Positions 22,883 to 32,590 of a DNA stretch of 64,000 nt are shown in pieces (positions within the stretch are counted from its first letter, which is position 1; every line of letters starts with the position of its first letter). This stretch comes from Kalmusia sp. IMI 367209 (Eukaryota > Ascomycota > Dothideomycetes > Pleosporales > Didymosphaeriaceae), in the NCBI GenBank assembly GCA_027946365.1, contig JAPEUQ010000009.1:1-64000 (forward strand), read 5' to 3'. The notes beneath the pieces are model-generated. The model was not told the origin of the DNA and ran no database searches. It saw only the letters and a program-made list of their open reading frames with translations. Made by a program: the position numbers and the translations under genes.

Positions 22883-24886
22883 ATGAAATACGAAGAGGAC
22901 ATATTGCTACACCTCGACAATGATGATCACTGTGAGTACAAAGGGATAGTAGGAGACACTTTGCACTAATTTCCATCAGCTAGGATACACTGCTCATGGT
23001 CATGGAACCGCCCCTCCATATCCGGGTCCTTTGTTACCATCGACCTCTCAATTCGCTTAGTGGCAACACCACTGGATGCAACGGCTCCTTTTGATCCTCT
23101 AACAAAGATACTCAGCCAGCCTCCCTTACTGGTGGAGTATATCCACGGTTGTCTCGAGACACGGACCAATCATACTGTCAGCTTGAAGTGTGTCTTACCT
23201 ACCACGGATGGTTATATTAACCGGTCCGATTTTCTGGAATATCGCCTTCCTGCCTGCAGTTCTATCGAAGAGGTTAGGGCATGGGTCGAGCCGTGCGCAT
23301 TTGTGCATCCGTTCCCTAAGCTTGCCACATCCACAGATTCTCTCCTAGATATTGCCCCATATGTAATTGGTTGCATACTGCTGCCTGCAGCGTCGGCAGC
23401 CGACGAGAAAAACCATTACGCTACATTGGAAGGCTTACTAGACGCCTGCCTATCATTTGAGTGGCACAGTCATAAACCTGTGAAGAGGTCTTGCGTGATC
23501 TGGGTTGGTGGACGAGCATTGGATCCTGGAAATCATGTATTCGAAGCTGCAATTGCCATGGGTATATCACTTGTTGTCGTTGAAGGACCGGGCCATCGAC
23601 TGCAAGACGATATTGGACCAGCTGGACATTTACGTGAAGCCTTCATACCCATGGACATGGCCACGGATGCAGGATTCGTCGACCGGTTAGTTGACGCAAT
23701 CAAGACTTATTCGGTACTAAGACAAGTCCATGGTCTCCATACAATCGACGAAATCTACTTGATCCAAGTAGCCAAAGCATGTGCAATTCTCGGGCTACCA
23801 TCAACCTCACCAGGATGTTATGCTCGAGCCCTTGATAAATTCACAACACGAATGTTAGAACCAGACACCCACGGCTCGTTTCGTGTTTTCGGCGTGGAGG
23901 ACCTTCGCGGCCGTCTGGATGGTCAGGACATGTCGTTGTTGTACCCCATGGTCGTGCGACCATGTATAGGATGGAGTAGTCAATGCGTCACCAAAGTGCA
24001 CAACGAGGACGAACTCTTTACAGCGGTACAGAAAGCATCAGCTCGACATGCAACTCCGAACTCGTTCGAGTGGTACGAGCCTCGAACCGATGTTGTCGTT
24101 GAGCCGTACATCGACGGTCCGGAGGTAGACGCGAACTTTGTTTTGCTTGATGGCGAACTCTTATTCTGCGAAATATCCGACGACTTTCCCAGCCCAGCAG
24201 ATTTGTTCGCATTTCAGCAGCAGGATAATTTTCTTGAAACGGTGCAGATCATTCCCAGCAACCTACCAGTTGATGAGCAGACCCTACTCAAAGAGTCTAT
24301 ATATCAGAGTATCACTCGACAGGGGTTTACTACCGGCGTATTTCACTGCGAGGCTCGGGTGCAAGGTTCATCGATGCAGTATACTGTTGAAGATGGTCTC
24401 TTAGACCTACGGTGCCAGAGTTCAGTGACAGTGACAGGTCATCCTAAGACTTTCCTTCACGAAATCAATCCTCGGCCCCCGGCCTATCAGTCAAGCATGG
24501 CGATCCTAAGCGCTTACGGCGTCGACTACTATGCACTTCAATTGGCGTCATGCATCGACGACAAGATTCGCTTCCGGGCTTTTGCGAAACCCTTCTGTCC
24601 ATCGCCGCAACATATAGTGGCAGTGAAATACTTGCATGAGCCGATGGCTGGTGTCATGGCTACAGAGGATGCAGGCGCTGATTTACTAAGACGGAAGCCG
24701 ATTTTGAAACCGAACATACCGATGTACAAGACGATAAAAAAGAAAGGTGATCAACTGAAGGGCCCAAGTGGAGCTGTGGTGCTTTCATTCCTTGCATACT
24801 TTTTGATCGTTTCAAAAGAGTCAAGGAAGAGCTGTTTGGAATTGATACAATGCGTCGAGGAGGAGTTTCGATTCTCACTACAGTAG
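22883..24886 (+). CDS. ATP-grasp peptide/amino-acid ligase, CARNS-like
   Basis: Two exons (22883-22931, 22980-24886; 48-nt intron starting gtgagt) give 651 residues. The ATG at 22883 is chosen because the long frame has only a GTG near 23060 and exon 1 joins in frame. The family forms amide bonds via acyl-phosphate using ATP. There is an N-terminal Rossmann-like part (IWVGGRALDPGNHVFEAAIA, about 190-210). The ATP-grasp fold follows: the glycine loop VVRPCIGWSSQCV near 341-353 (an Arg where Lys is more usual), the lid/adenine segment VVVEPYIDGPEVDANFVLLD from about 388, and the Mg-binding HEINPRPP with E511 and N513. The C-terminal 100 residues (GDQLKGPSG..., SFLAYFLIVSKES) resemble the extra domain of L-amino-acid ligases. 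The best analogy is with carnosine-synthase/BacD-type dipeptide ligases; the substrate is unknown. Confidence 0.85.
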
Positions 24887-25213
24887 AGTGATGAGACACA
24901 GGCAGTATCGTTCTCTGATCCTTGTACGGGCCGACAAATCAAATCAAGGTCTCGTGAGTAGCAATGCATGCTGCAAATGGCCGGGATTGAGGCACGGTGA
25001 TGAATAGCTTAGATAGTGGAGCAGTGCAATTCAAGTATGGTTTTCGGGTCGTTAGTCATATATTCACGTTTCGCACTGTATCAAGACGTAATATTTCACG
25101 ATGCAAGCGCTGGAACAAGCTTGTATTACTCTAAAGTGTTCACATCCACAGGCCAAAGACTTCTTTCCAATCATAGTTGTGCATGGATACCGGTGAAGTA
25201 AAGTGGCAATAAT
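24887..25213. other. Convergent spacer, no gene
   Basis: Region between the stop of the ATP-grasp gene and the stop of the small peptide gene on the other strand. It should hold both 3' ends. No convincing frame or RNA gene. Confidence 0.5.
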
Positions 25214-25354
25214 TCAGTAATCGGCTTCAGCGAGGGCGTGAATATCAACGACCGGGTCGGTGATACGTGTATCAATATTGGGTGCAACCGGAGCAGCAAT
25301 AACTAACCCAACGAAAGTGAAAGCGACAGAGATCAAAAGCTGGGATAGTTGCAT
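25214..25354 (-). CDS. 46-residue secreted peptide, possible precursor
   Basis: The ATG at 25352-25354 opens a 46-residue frame. It starts MQLSQLLISVAFTFVGLVIA, a textbook secretion signal with likely cleavage before APVAPNI. The mature ~26 residues are acidic and end DIHALAEADY, with a single Tyr as the last residue and no Cys. There is no Kex2 KR site, only a lone Arg in IDTRITD. The frame is open further upstream (to 25537), but the signal peptide argues for this start; a gtgagt word near 25444 suggests a 5'UTR intron. It sits tail-to-tail with the ATP-grasp gene and head-to-head with the UstYa-like gene. UstYa-family enzymes are best known for acting on Tyr-containing ribosomal precursors, so this is a candidate substrate. 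It could equally be an unrelated small secreted protein or a chance frame. Confidence 0.55.
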   Translation of the reverse strand: MQLSQLLISVAFTFVGLVIAAPVAPNIDTRITDPVVDIHALAEADY

Positions 25355-25552
25355 AGTGACGAATCGTGTGGGTGCGCTACCAGGTTTATGGTAAGCGGTG
25401 CGGACTCTTACTTGCGCGATGTAAATTTTCGGAGTCGAACTCACCTTACGATGGGTTTTGAAACCTAGAAAACCTGTTTGGCTAACACTTTGATGGTATG
25501 AGCTGTGGTGTTGATGGGTGAAGCGACGCAGTGACACCGATTTGAGTACAAC

Positions 25553-25558
25553 TTTATA
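25553..25558 (-). promoter_or_regulatory. TATAAA box for small peptide gene
   Basis: TATAAA on the minus strand, about 200 nt upstream of the peptide ATG. It fits a transcript start near 25525 and a leader of about 170 nt. Prediction from sequence only. Confidence 0.3.
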
Positions 25559-26044
25559 TGCGAACTGTGCCCAAAGTCAAGGCCTGTGAATTGAGGTCGG
25601 ATCTACGAATCTAGCCAAATTAACGCCCCGGGTCCAGAATAAACACGGAGGGCTAAAACGCAGCAGACGGGCATGCATGGTCGCAATATTGTTTGCCTTT
25701 TTAATATCCTCGATGCTTCACACTGTTGGTTGACCGAAATGGCATGGTACGGCGCGCAGAGCGTAAGACCCGCAGCAGCCAATGACCCAGTCTGCTGGGA
25801 CCAGCAGAGACCTTGCGACACCCTTAGGCCAAGACGGCATAGGCGACTCAAAGCGACTAAAGATGGGCGCACATTTTCCCTCATCCCTACAAAAAGCAAA
25901 TTCGTCGTCGCACAGAAACATATAGTCACGACCGAGAACAAAGACTTGAAAGATCATCTCATCACTAGTAATTTAATCCATCTATACGTTTTTAGTCACA
26001 TTATCAATCGACGTAGTCACATTCATTCTGACATCCAAAACGCC
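25559..26044. promoter_or_regulatory. Divergent promoter region, peptide gene and UstYa-like gene
   Basis: Spacer between the minus-strand peptide gene and the plus-strand UstYa-like gene. No coding signal is credible. CTGACATC at 26028-26035 lies 9 nt before the UstYa ATG, and the same octamer occurs upstream of the acetyltransferase gene. Confidence 0.4.
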
Positions 26045-27147
26045 ATGAAGTATTCTTTTGAAGAAGTGTCTCTCTTGAAGGTTCAAGAAGAGCAAAACCA
26101 TCAGCGCCGGCCCCAGAACCATCGACGTTACATTTTAACATGCATTATCCTTTTCCTTGTTTCTTTCTCTCTACTGGCTTCTCTTTTGTGCAATATCACA
26201 CTATCACTCCAGCTCCAAAGAGAGCGGAATCGTCCTGACATGTGTCGCTCAAACTATAGTAGGTTATTTTCATATCTCGAAAAGGCTGCAAGTTGGCGGG
26301 GGATCATCATACATCTCAACACACTTTCCAGAGATTATCGCACTATGTCTTATTTGAACAATCTCTCCAAAGAAGATATGGTGCGACGACTCTTGCGAAG
26401 CATGTCTTGAAAAAATTATGATCCTTCTTGATCAAGGAGCAGTCTCTTGCGAGAATACTACATTTCTTACAATACCACAGCCGGCCTCGCATACGATACT
26501 CCGAAAACCTACGAGAGCAATTGGGGTAAAAATGAAACAGAGGCAAACAGATACTGGGATAGCCTTGATGCTAGTCCCGTTGTCATAGCTCTTACCTACA
26601 AAGAAGCTGCTGAGAAATATGGTTTGGGGCCGTCTGCACCTTTCCCATGGGACAACGAGAAAGGACTCTACTACATCAAGGCGTTCCACCATCTGCATTG
26701 TCTAGTAAGTTCTCTCGAGGTAATGGCATTGAGTATAGCCACTAAGCCACCCGCCACTAGAAAATTATCCGCAAAGCCGTGAAAAGCTTCGACCACACCG
26801 GCACCTGGATAGGCTCCCGTGAACACCTCTACCACTGCCTCAACACAATACGCCAGGATATCATGTGCAAACCCGATGACACCATCATGACTACTGGCAA
26901 CAAGCCTCACGTTATTGGTGATGATCAGACAGTTTGGTGCCGCAACTGGGATGCGCTGGTACACTGGGCACAGGATCCGTACCGGCACGCGTGCTACAAA
27001 ATCTTTGATGACGACAAGCCCGTTGCGCACTCTCTTGAACTGTATGCATACTGTCCGGTTGAATCGCCTCACTATCAGACAATGAAGGCATATTTCGAGA
27101 AACACGGACATCGAACCGCATTCGGCAAGTCGTACGGAGAGGCGTAG
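26045..27147 (+). CDS. UstYa-like (DUF3328) oxidase with two HxxHC motifs
   Basis: Exons: 26045 to about 26262, about 26440-26704, 26761-27147; roughly 289 residues. The first junction is the least certain (donor gttatt, acceptor one of 26436/26439/26442). The second intron (26705-26760, gtaagt) is clear. The protein has a short basic cytosolic N-terminus, one membrane helix (ILTCIILFLVSFSLLASLLC, about 30-49), then the lumenal domain. Two copper/metal-type HxxHC motifs are present: HHLHC in YIKAFHHLHCLKIIRKAVKS and HLYHC in REHLYHCLNTIRQDIMC, the family hallmark. DUF3328 proteins carry out oxidative cyclisation, hydroxylation or halogenation of peptides (ustiloxin, asperipin, cyclochlorotine pathways). 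The neighbours (ligase, secreted peptide, peptide transporter) fit a peptide natural-product role. Confidence 0.87.
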
Positions 27148-27703
27148 GAAGAAAGATTGTGTTGGGGTCAAGACTTGACGCATATCCTTATTGGCTAGAG
27201 AGGGCGAAAGTATATATTGGCCTGTATGTTGGGCTGTACGTAGATCGAAGTCGCAGTGTGTCCAGGGTGTTGGACGAATAGATAGCCATGTAATGCTGTG
27301 GAACAGGAAGATCATGCACAGGTCTAGAACACAAGGCAAAGCCAAGCCATGAAGGATTCGTGCAAACGCCGCATTACACGATTTTCATTTACTTAGCTTA
27401 TCTTTATGCATTCCACAGTCTGACATGCATCGCACTCTTCGCGCTCTTCGCAATATACTAGATGCAGCTATAGCCACAGCATTATCTCGGTGTTTTAGGT
27501 TACACGCCCGCTAAGCTGCTTTAGACCCCGACACCAGGACGACCGTGTATAGAGTCTTGCTTGTATTAGATGGATATCATATGCCTAAAACCTCCTGTAA
27601 TCATGGTAAAGAAGCCATAACTTCTCCATTCCCTATGTGAGAGACGTCATCCATCATTGTTAAGCCAATAAGCCACTGTCGCATTTGTAGACACGTCGGC
27701 GAT
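27148..27703. other. Intergenic spacer, no gene
   Basis: Between the UstYa-like stop and the next ATG on the same strand. Contains the UstYa 3' end and the promoter of the following gene. No RNA gene or repeat is seen; small minus-strand frames have no coding features. Confidence 0.5.
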
Positions 27704-28972
27704 ATGCCTACCGCCACAACGATAGACAGGAGGAGTGTACTCAGCGTTACCCACTGGATACTGATGGTTTTGATGTGCCTCTCCTGCATTGCAAAACTCG
27801 GCAGCAAGTGGGAATTGATTCACAATTTGCAATATGACGATGCGTACACTATTGTCGCCATGGTAAGAAGGCAGATTCGGATGTTTATAAATCTTCTTCT
27901 CATTGCAACCCAGCTATTAAGCATCGGCTATGGAGTCGTTACAACGTTTCAAATTCGTGCTGGGGCTGGAGCTCGTTTGACAGGCAGCCCATCGCCTGAG
28001 TTCATAAAGGTATGCTCTCCTGTAAAAGAATAAAAGGCTTAGCAGTTCTAACGGTTGGACAAAGGATACTTACATCTCTGAGATCTTCTATGTCGTCTCG
28101 CTCTACTTCGCTAAGATGATTATTTTGCAAATTCTATTGCTTCTATCGCGCAACTCGGCACGTCGCATAGCTGTTTATACTACTATGGCATTCACTGCTA
28201 TATGGGCCGTTGCCATGACCTTTGCCGTCGCCTTCCAGTGCACTGTTCCCCGCTCTTGGAATTCTACGTCTGCGGATTGTTTCAATCAGGTATGTAAGGA
28301 GACAATTGAAAGGTGGCCGAAGCTAAGATCAACAAGAGTTCTTTTTGGGCTGCCTTCGCCGCCTTCGACGCACTGGTCGATATGACTACCGGTGCGCTGT
28401 CCGTACTTTTATTCTATGACATGAATATGTCGCCGAGGATAAAGATTCCTGTGATAGTAGCTTTCGCGTCGCGGATCTTGTAAGGCTTCGTTGAAGAAAT
28501 TGGCAAATGTTATGTTAACGACAGCAGTCTCGTACCGATTATTGTGCTTCGCCTCATCTACCAGCGCATGGCACTGAGATCCCATGACCGTCCTTACGAT
28601 GACTTTGCGGTGGTGCTTCTGACTTCTGCCCACGTCAACATAGGCATCGTCCTCACCTGTCTCCCGTTCTTGAAGCCGGTCATTAGCGGTGCTCAAAGCG
28701 GCATTCTTGCGGGAGATATCCGGTCCTTGGGTACGCTAGATGCAGACTACCTGTTCACTAGATCGAAGCGTTCCAAGTTGAAATCGGAGAGACGTGAATT
28801 GGATACTGTACGACGACGTCCGGTGGTTACGCGTCAAGAAGAGCAACGGAGAGGAGAGTCACAGGAGCAGATGGTAATTCGGCAAACGACTGAAGTGGAT
28901 GTGAGCAGTTCTAGTATTGGTGGGTCATTGGGTGAGATAGAGTCGGCACGGACCATCCCGCGTCTTGGTTGA
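27704..28972 (+). CDS. Fungal rhodopsin-domain (SAT4-type) membrane protein
   Basis: Five exons (27704-27862, 27914-28009, 28065-28289, 28337-28479, 28525-28972; the last acceptor could be three bases later) give about 356 residues. Seven hydrophobic helices are evident, from HWILMVLMCLSCIAKLGS through VVLLTSAHVNIGIVLTCLPF. YDDAYTIVAM follows helix 1, and a Cys near the third loop (FQCTVPRSWNS...DCFNQ) matches the conserved disulfide-type pattern of the fungal rhodopsin-domain/PTH11-like family. A ~85-residue charged cytosolic tail (KRSKLKSERRELDTVRRRP...) follows. The biochemical role of this family is largely unknown; members often occur beside secondary-metabolite and pathogenicity genes. 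It could sense or be a membrane partner for the locus; that is inference. Confidence 0.82.
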
Positions 28973-29038
28973 TTGCATCAATGAAGACGCCCTAATATAG
29001 GGCTAACAGTAGAATGAATTCGCACGTTACTTGATTCG

Positions 29039-29788
29039 TTAGGAAGCCTGCTTGGGTCGCACCATCCACCAGAATTGCTGCGTCTCCCTCTCCGCCCATT
29101 TCTCAGGCATCTTGACCTTATACTTGTACTGCACCTCGTAACCGGCAGACCTGTAGAGACCTAGGCCATAGTCGGTGGCTTCCACAACTGCCTTGGAGAA
29201 TAATTAGAATATTGATCTAGTACTGAAACTTATTCCGGGATGCTCACCTCGACGCCAAGCCTGTCTGCGACTGCAAGACCCCATTCTAACAGCGCGCGAC
29301 CAATGCCCTGTCTTTGATACTCGGGGGCGACGGTCATTAGATCCAGGGCTAAGAAAGTGTCAGCTCTGCCGCTATCATCGGGTCTACAACATCCTACAAA
29401 CAATGTGTCCGCCCGAATTCTTGATAGCCTCTCGTCTCGGTACCAAGTACTGACTGTACATCCACGCCGCAAACTCTTTTTGGTCATCAGTCTCCCAGTA
29501 GTCCCCGCTGAGCTCAAACTCGGGAGCCAGTGCGCCATCACAAATGATCCATCTCGCGTGACCCACCATCTTGCCAGTCTTGGGGTCCACGGCTTTGATA
29601 TTGGTCGCAAAGGGATCTGCTTGGCGAAATTCAAGGAGGCGCTCTCCTCCAATACGTCGGCCTTCGGCAGACTCATGATCAGGGAACACAGATTCGATGT
29701 AAGGATGCTCATGGCCGAATGCCACCGACAGCAATTCAAAGGCTCTTGGCATATCAGCATCTGTGCATTCTTCAATAACGAAAGACAT
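29039..29788 (-). CDS. GNAT-family N-acetyltransferase
   Basis: Three exons on minus (29398-29788, 29248-29348, 29039-29191; introns 49 and 56 nt) give 214 residues with consistent phase. It starts MSFVIEECTDADMPRAFELL. The acetyl-CoA binding motif A is clear: DLMTVAPEYQRQGIGRALLE, with the Q/R-x-x-G-x-G core. It is followed by WGLAVADRLGVEAVVEATDY and a C-terminal YRSAGYEVQYKY strand typical of small-molecule GNATs in fungi. Length matches that group. The acceptor is unknown; N-acetylation of an amino-acid or peptide amine, as tailoring or self-protection, would suit the neighbours but is not shown. It is convergent with the rhodopsin-domain gene (66 nt between stops). Confidence 0.87.
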
Positions 29789-30237
29789 CTTGCAGGCTGC
29801 GATGTTTAGGATGGTGGATTAGCAGACGAGGGAATGTGGATGGTGATGACAGTCAGATGTCAGTCACGCGTGCAATTACAAACGATGTCATAGCATACTC
29901 AGACATTCTTTCTAATGCCGCTGCGGGCTTGGTTCATGTCGACAATAAAGGGCTTATTCCCTCGCTGTACGCCACCCATGCACATATCTAATATTTCGCT
30001 CGCGAATCACGATATGATTTGTTATCTATGGGGCTAGTTTCTTGCAAGTCGTGCAACGTTACATATAAAGAAGGCAAACGTTGCCTTGTCCGTGCCGCAC
30101 CCCGCAGTGTGGCTCGTACCGACGCCTTCCCACAGTGCCGGGACCGCTCGGCAAAGATGAGCCCCTTCGCACAGTATACACATTGCGCCCTGATTCACTG
30201 CTCTTTGATCCCACATTGAGTTTTGGGCAGCTTCATC
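29789..30237. promoter_or_regulatory. Divergent spacer between GNAT and permease genes
   Basis: About 450 bp between outward-facing starts. GATGTCAG at 29856-29863 (CTGACATC on the GNAT strand) lies in a cluster of TCAGATGTCAGTC words. No gene or RNA is seen; the 60-70-codon frames here look like chance. Confidence 0.4.
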
Positions 30238-32162
30238 ATGGATTCACACGGCGATGTAATGATGCTTGACGATCTTTCTTCTGCGATTGAGCCCAGGCAC
30301 TCTAACAGGGCTGCTCAGAGAAGCAAACAAGATGAGTCCGAAATAGCCAGGTTTGGGAAAAAACAGCAACTAAAGGTACACGAAAATCGATACTCGCTAT
30401 AGCAGAACTAATAGCCACAGCGAAATTTCAGACTCTTATCCATTATTGGCCTAACCTCCACACTGATGGTCACATGGGAAGGATCACTGAGGTTCGTCTC
30501 TCTCTTTAGCAGATAGCTGTCGCTAATGCCAGGTATAAAGCACTTTCCCAAGGAGGCCTCTCCAATGGGGGGCCGGCAGTCTTGGTGTATGGTTTCATTT
30601 TTGTTTGGATTGGCACTCTCCTCCAAGCGGCAGTAATGGGAGAATTAGCGTCAATGCAAGCGTTCGTAGGCCAAAGAACGCTTCCATTGCTAACCATCAT
30701 CCAGGATTCCACTCTCTGGTGGTGCTTACAATTGGTAATGTGCCTGTAACTCATCATTGTACAATACATTGACCAAACACTATCTAGGGTGGCCGTACTC
30801 TCTCCACCATGGTGCTCCAAGTTCCTCAGCTATCTCACTGGCTGGATGAGCGTTATTGCGTGGCAAGCTGCGCTAGCGAGCTCGGCCTTCCTTGGGGGCA
30901 CCATGACCCAAGGCCTTGTCACGCTCAACCATCCGACTTATGTGTTCGAGCGATGGCACGGGACCTTGATTTTTTACGCCATAATCTTTCTTAGCTTGAT
31001 TGTCAATACATACCTCGCACGAATTCTGCCGGAGATCGAGGCCATTGTGCTTGTCCTACACGTCGTCGGCTTCTTCGTCGTTCTGATTCCATTAGTCTAT
31101 TTTGCGCCGCACGGTTCCGCTAGCTCCGTATTCGCGACTTTTACACACGAGTCTGGGTGGAGCAGCGGGCTTTCATTTTGCATTGGCATGTCTACATGCA
31201 TGTTTTCTTTCATTGGTGAGTCGATCTGACCATACCTATGTTCCTCAAGTTACGGACCTGACACTATGATTAGGGTGTGATGCAGCAAGCCACATGGGCA
31301 AGTGTTTCGTCTCAAAGTATGATTCTACGAAGTGCTAACATACTTCTAGCCGAAGAGATACAATCGGCATCAAAAGTGATTCCTCGGAGCATGCTTGCGT
31401 CCGTTGCCCTCAACGGCACCCTCGGGGTTTTCCATGGTCATTGCTATGCTTTTCTGCCTCGGCGATGAGACCTCTGTGCTCGCAACGGAAACTGGATTCC
31501 CGTATATCCAAGTCTTTACGAATGCAACACAGTCTAATCCAGGAGGCACTCTCATGGTCTGTTCCAGCTACACTCCCTCGCAACTAGTAGATAGACTGAC
31601 AAGCACTTAGTCTTGCGTGATAATCATGTCCATGATATTCGCCGCTATCGGTTACCTTGCTACCGCATCGCGAATGGCGTGGGCCTTTGCGCGAGAAGGC
31701 GGGCTCCCCGGATCGACCATGCTAGCCAGGGTGGACGAAAGGACCAAGCTCCCCATCTACACTATCTGCCTTTCCACGCTGATATCACTTCTCTTAGCCC
31801 TCATCAATATTGGCTCCTCTACAGCGTTTAACGCCCTAACCTCTCTCGTCATCGCGGCATTCTATGGAACTTTCGTCCTATCAGCAGTGGTTCTCCTATA
31901 CCAACGCATCACGACTCCTCAAGAGCATATCCCTTTTGGGCCATTCAGGCTTGGCCGTTTCGGTATTCCTATCATTGTCCTTTCTATTATGTATAGCTTG
32001 ATTGGCATATTCTTCTCTTTCTGGCCGCCGACTCCTGAGCCAGATGCCGTAACGATGAATTGGAGTATTGCAGTGTTCGGTGGTACCCTTGTACTCAGCA
32101 TGATTTTCTGGGCAGTATATGGACGGAAGGTCTACAAGGGTCCCTTGATTGAGACGCAATAG
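30238..32162 (+). pseudogene. APC-family amino acid/choline permease, one frameshift
   Basis: Eight exons: 30238-30375, 30421-30491, 30533-30661, 30705-30734, 30788-31215, 31274-31297, 31350-31556, 31611-32162. Together they are 1579 nt, exactly one base more than 526 codons. Hallmarks in order: ESEIARFGKKQQLKRNF, LTSTLMVTWEGSL, NGGPAVLVYGFIFVW, ELASMQAIPLSGGAYNW, CDAASHMAEEIQSASKVIPR, MIFAAIGYLATASRMAWAF; about twelve membrane helices. These fit the GABA/choline/amino-acid permease group. The intron at 31298-31349 has a GC..AG donor. A fourth G in the run 31424-31427 breaks the frame between NGTLG and FSMVIAMLFCLGDE, so the gene is either a recent pseudogene or carries a sequencing error. 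All splice sites and the rest of the frame are intact. Confidence 0.85.
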
Positions 32163-32590
32163 CTTAACTATACAATATTGTATGCTAGTGACACATCATA
32201 TTATGCACCCTTTGGAAGTAGTTGTCGTTACCGTAGACCATAGCCATCGACAATATGGGATCGACTTACTCTAACTCTATTAAAATAACAACGTACATAC
32301 TTCATGATGATATCTCTCTATATACAAATAAATGAGTTTCAATCAGTTGATCATAATTGAAAAGAGATAATCTACGAGTACGTAACCCTCAAAAGCTCGG
32401 GTATCCTCATTGTGGATGCCCCCTCTCTAACCAACATCTGACATTTTGCCTCATTACCCTGCTATCTTTATCCCAGTACCTACGAGCGCGGAATATCTTA
32501 GACGTGAGAAACCGTTATTGTTCCTATCGATCATCACAGTCATAGCTATAAGTTTCCAGTCCCATAATGCCGCGGCTCTTAATAGAGAGT
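32163..32590. other. Right edge of gene island, no gene
   Basis: 3' flank of the permease. Composition is normal to about 32570, then changes abruptly to AT-rich repeat DNA. A 62-codon frame at 32357-32545 has no recognisable features. Confidence 0.5.

Noticed and set aside
25420..25450. tRNA-like 'ggagtcgaactcacc' and similar words
   Set aside because: No cloverleaf with acceptor and anticodon arms could be formed around it; no tRNA or rRNA gene found in the window.
25673..26410. 245-codon frame overlapping the UstYa start
   Set aside because: Its first half has no protein-like features. Only the part from 26045 (signal anchor of UstYa) is credible, and it continues past the splice site into non-coding sequence.
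26671..27345. 224-codon minus-strand frame
   Set aside because: Antisense to the UstYa exons with HxxHC motifs; no recognisable domain.
30019..30269. Small frames upstream of the permease
   Set aside because: Overlapping frames on both strands in a spacer with no domain or splice support.
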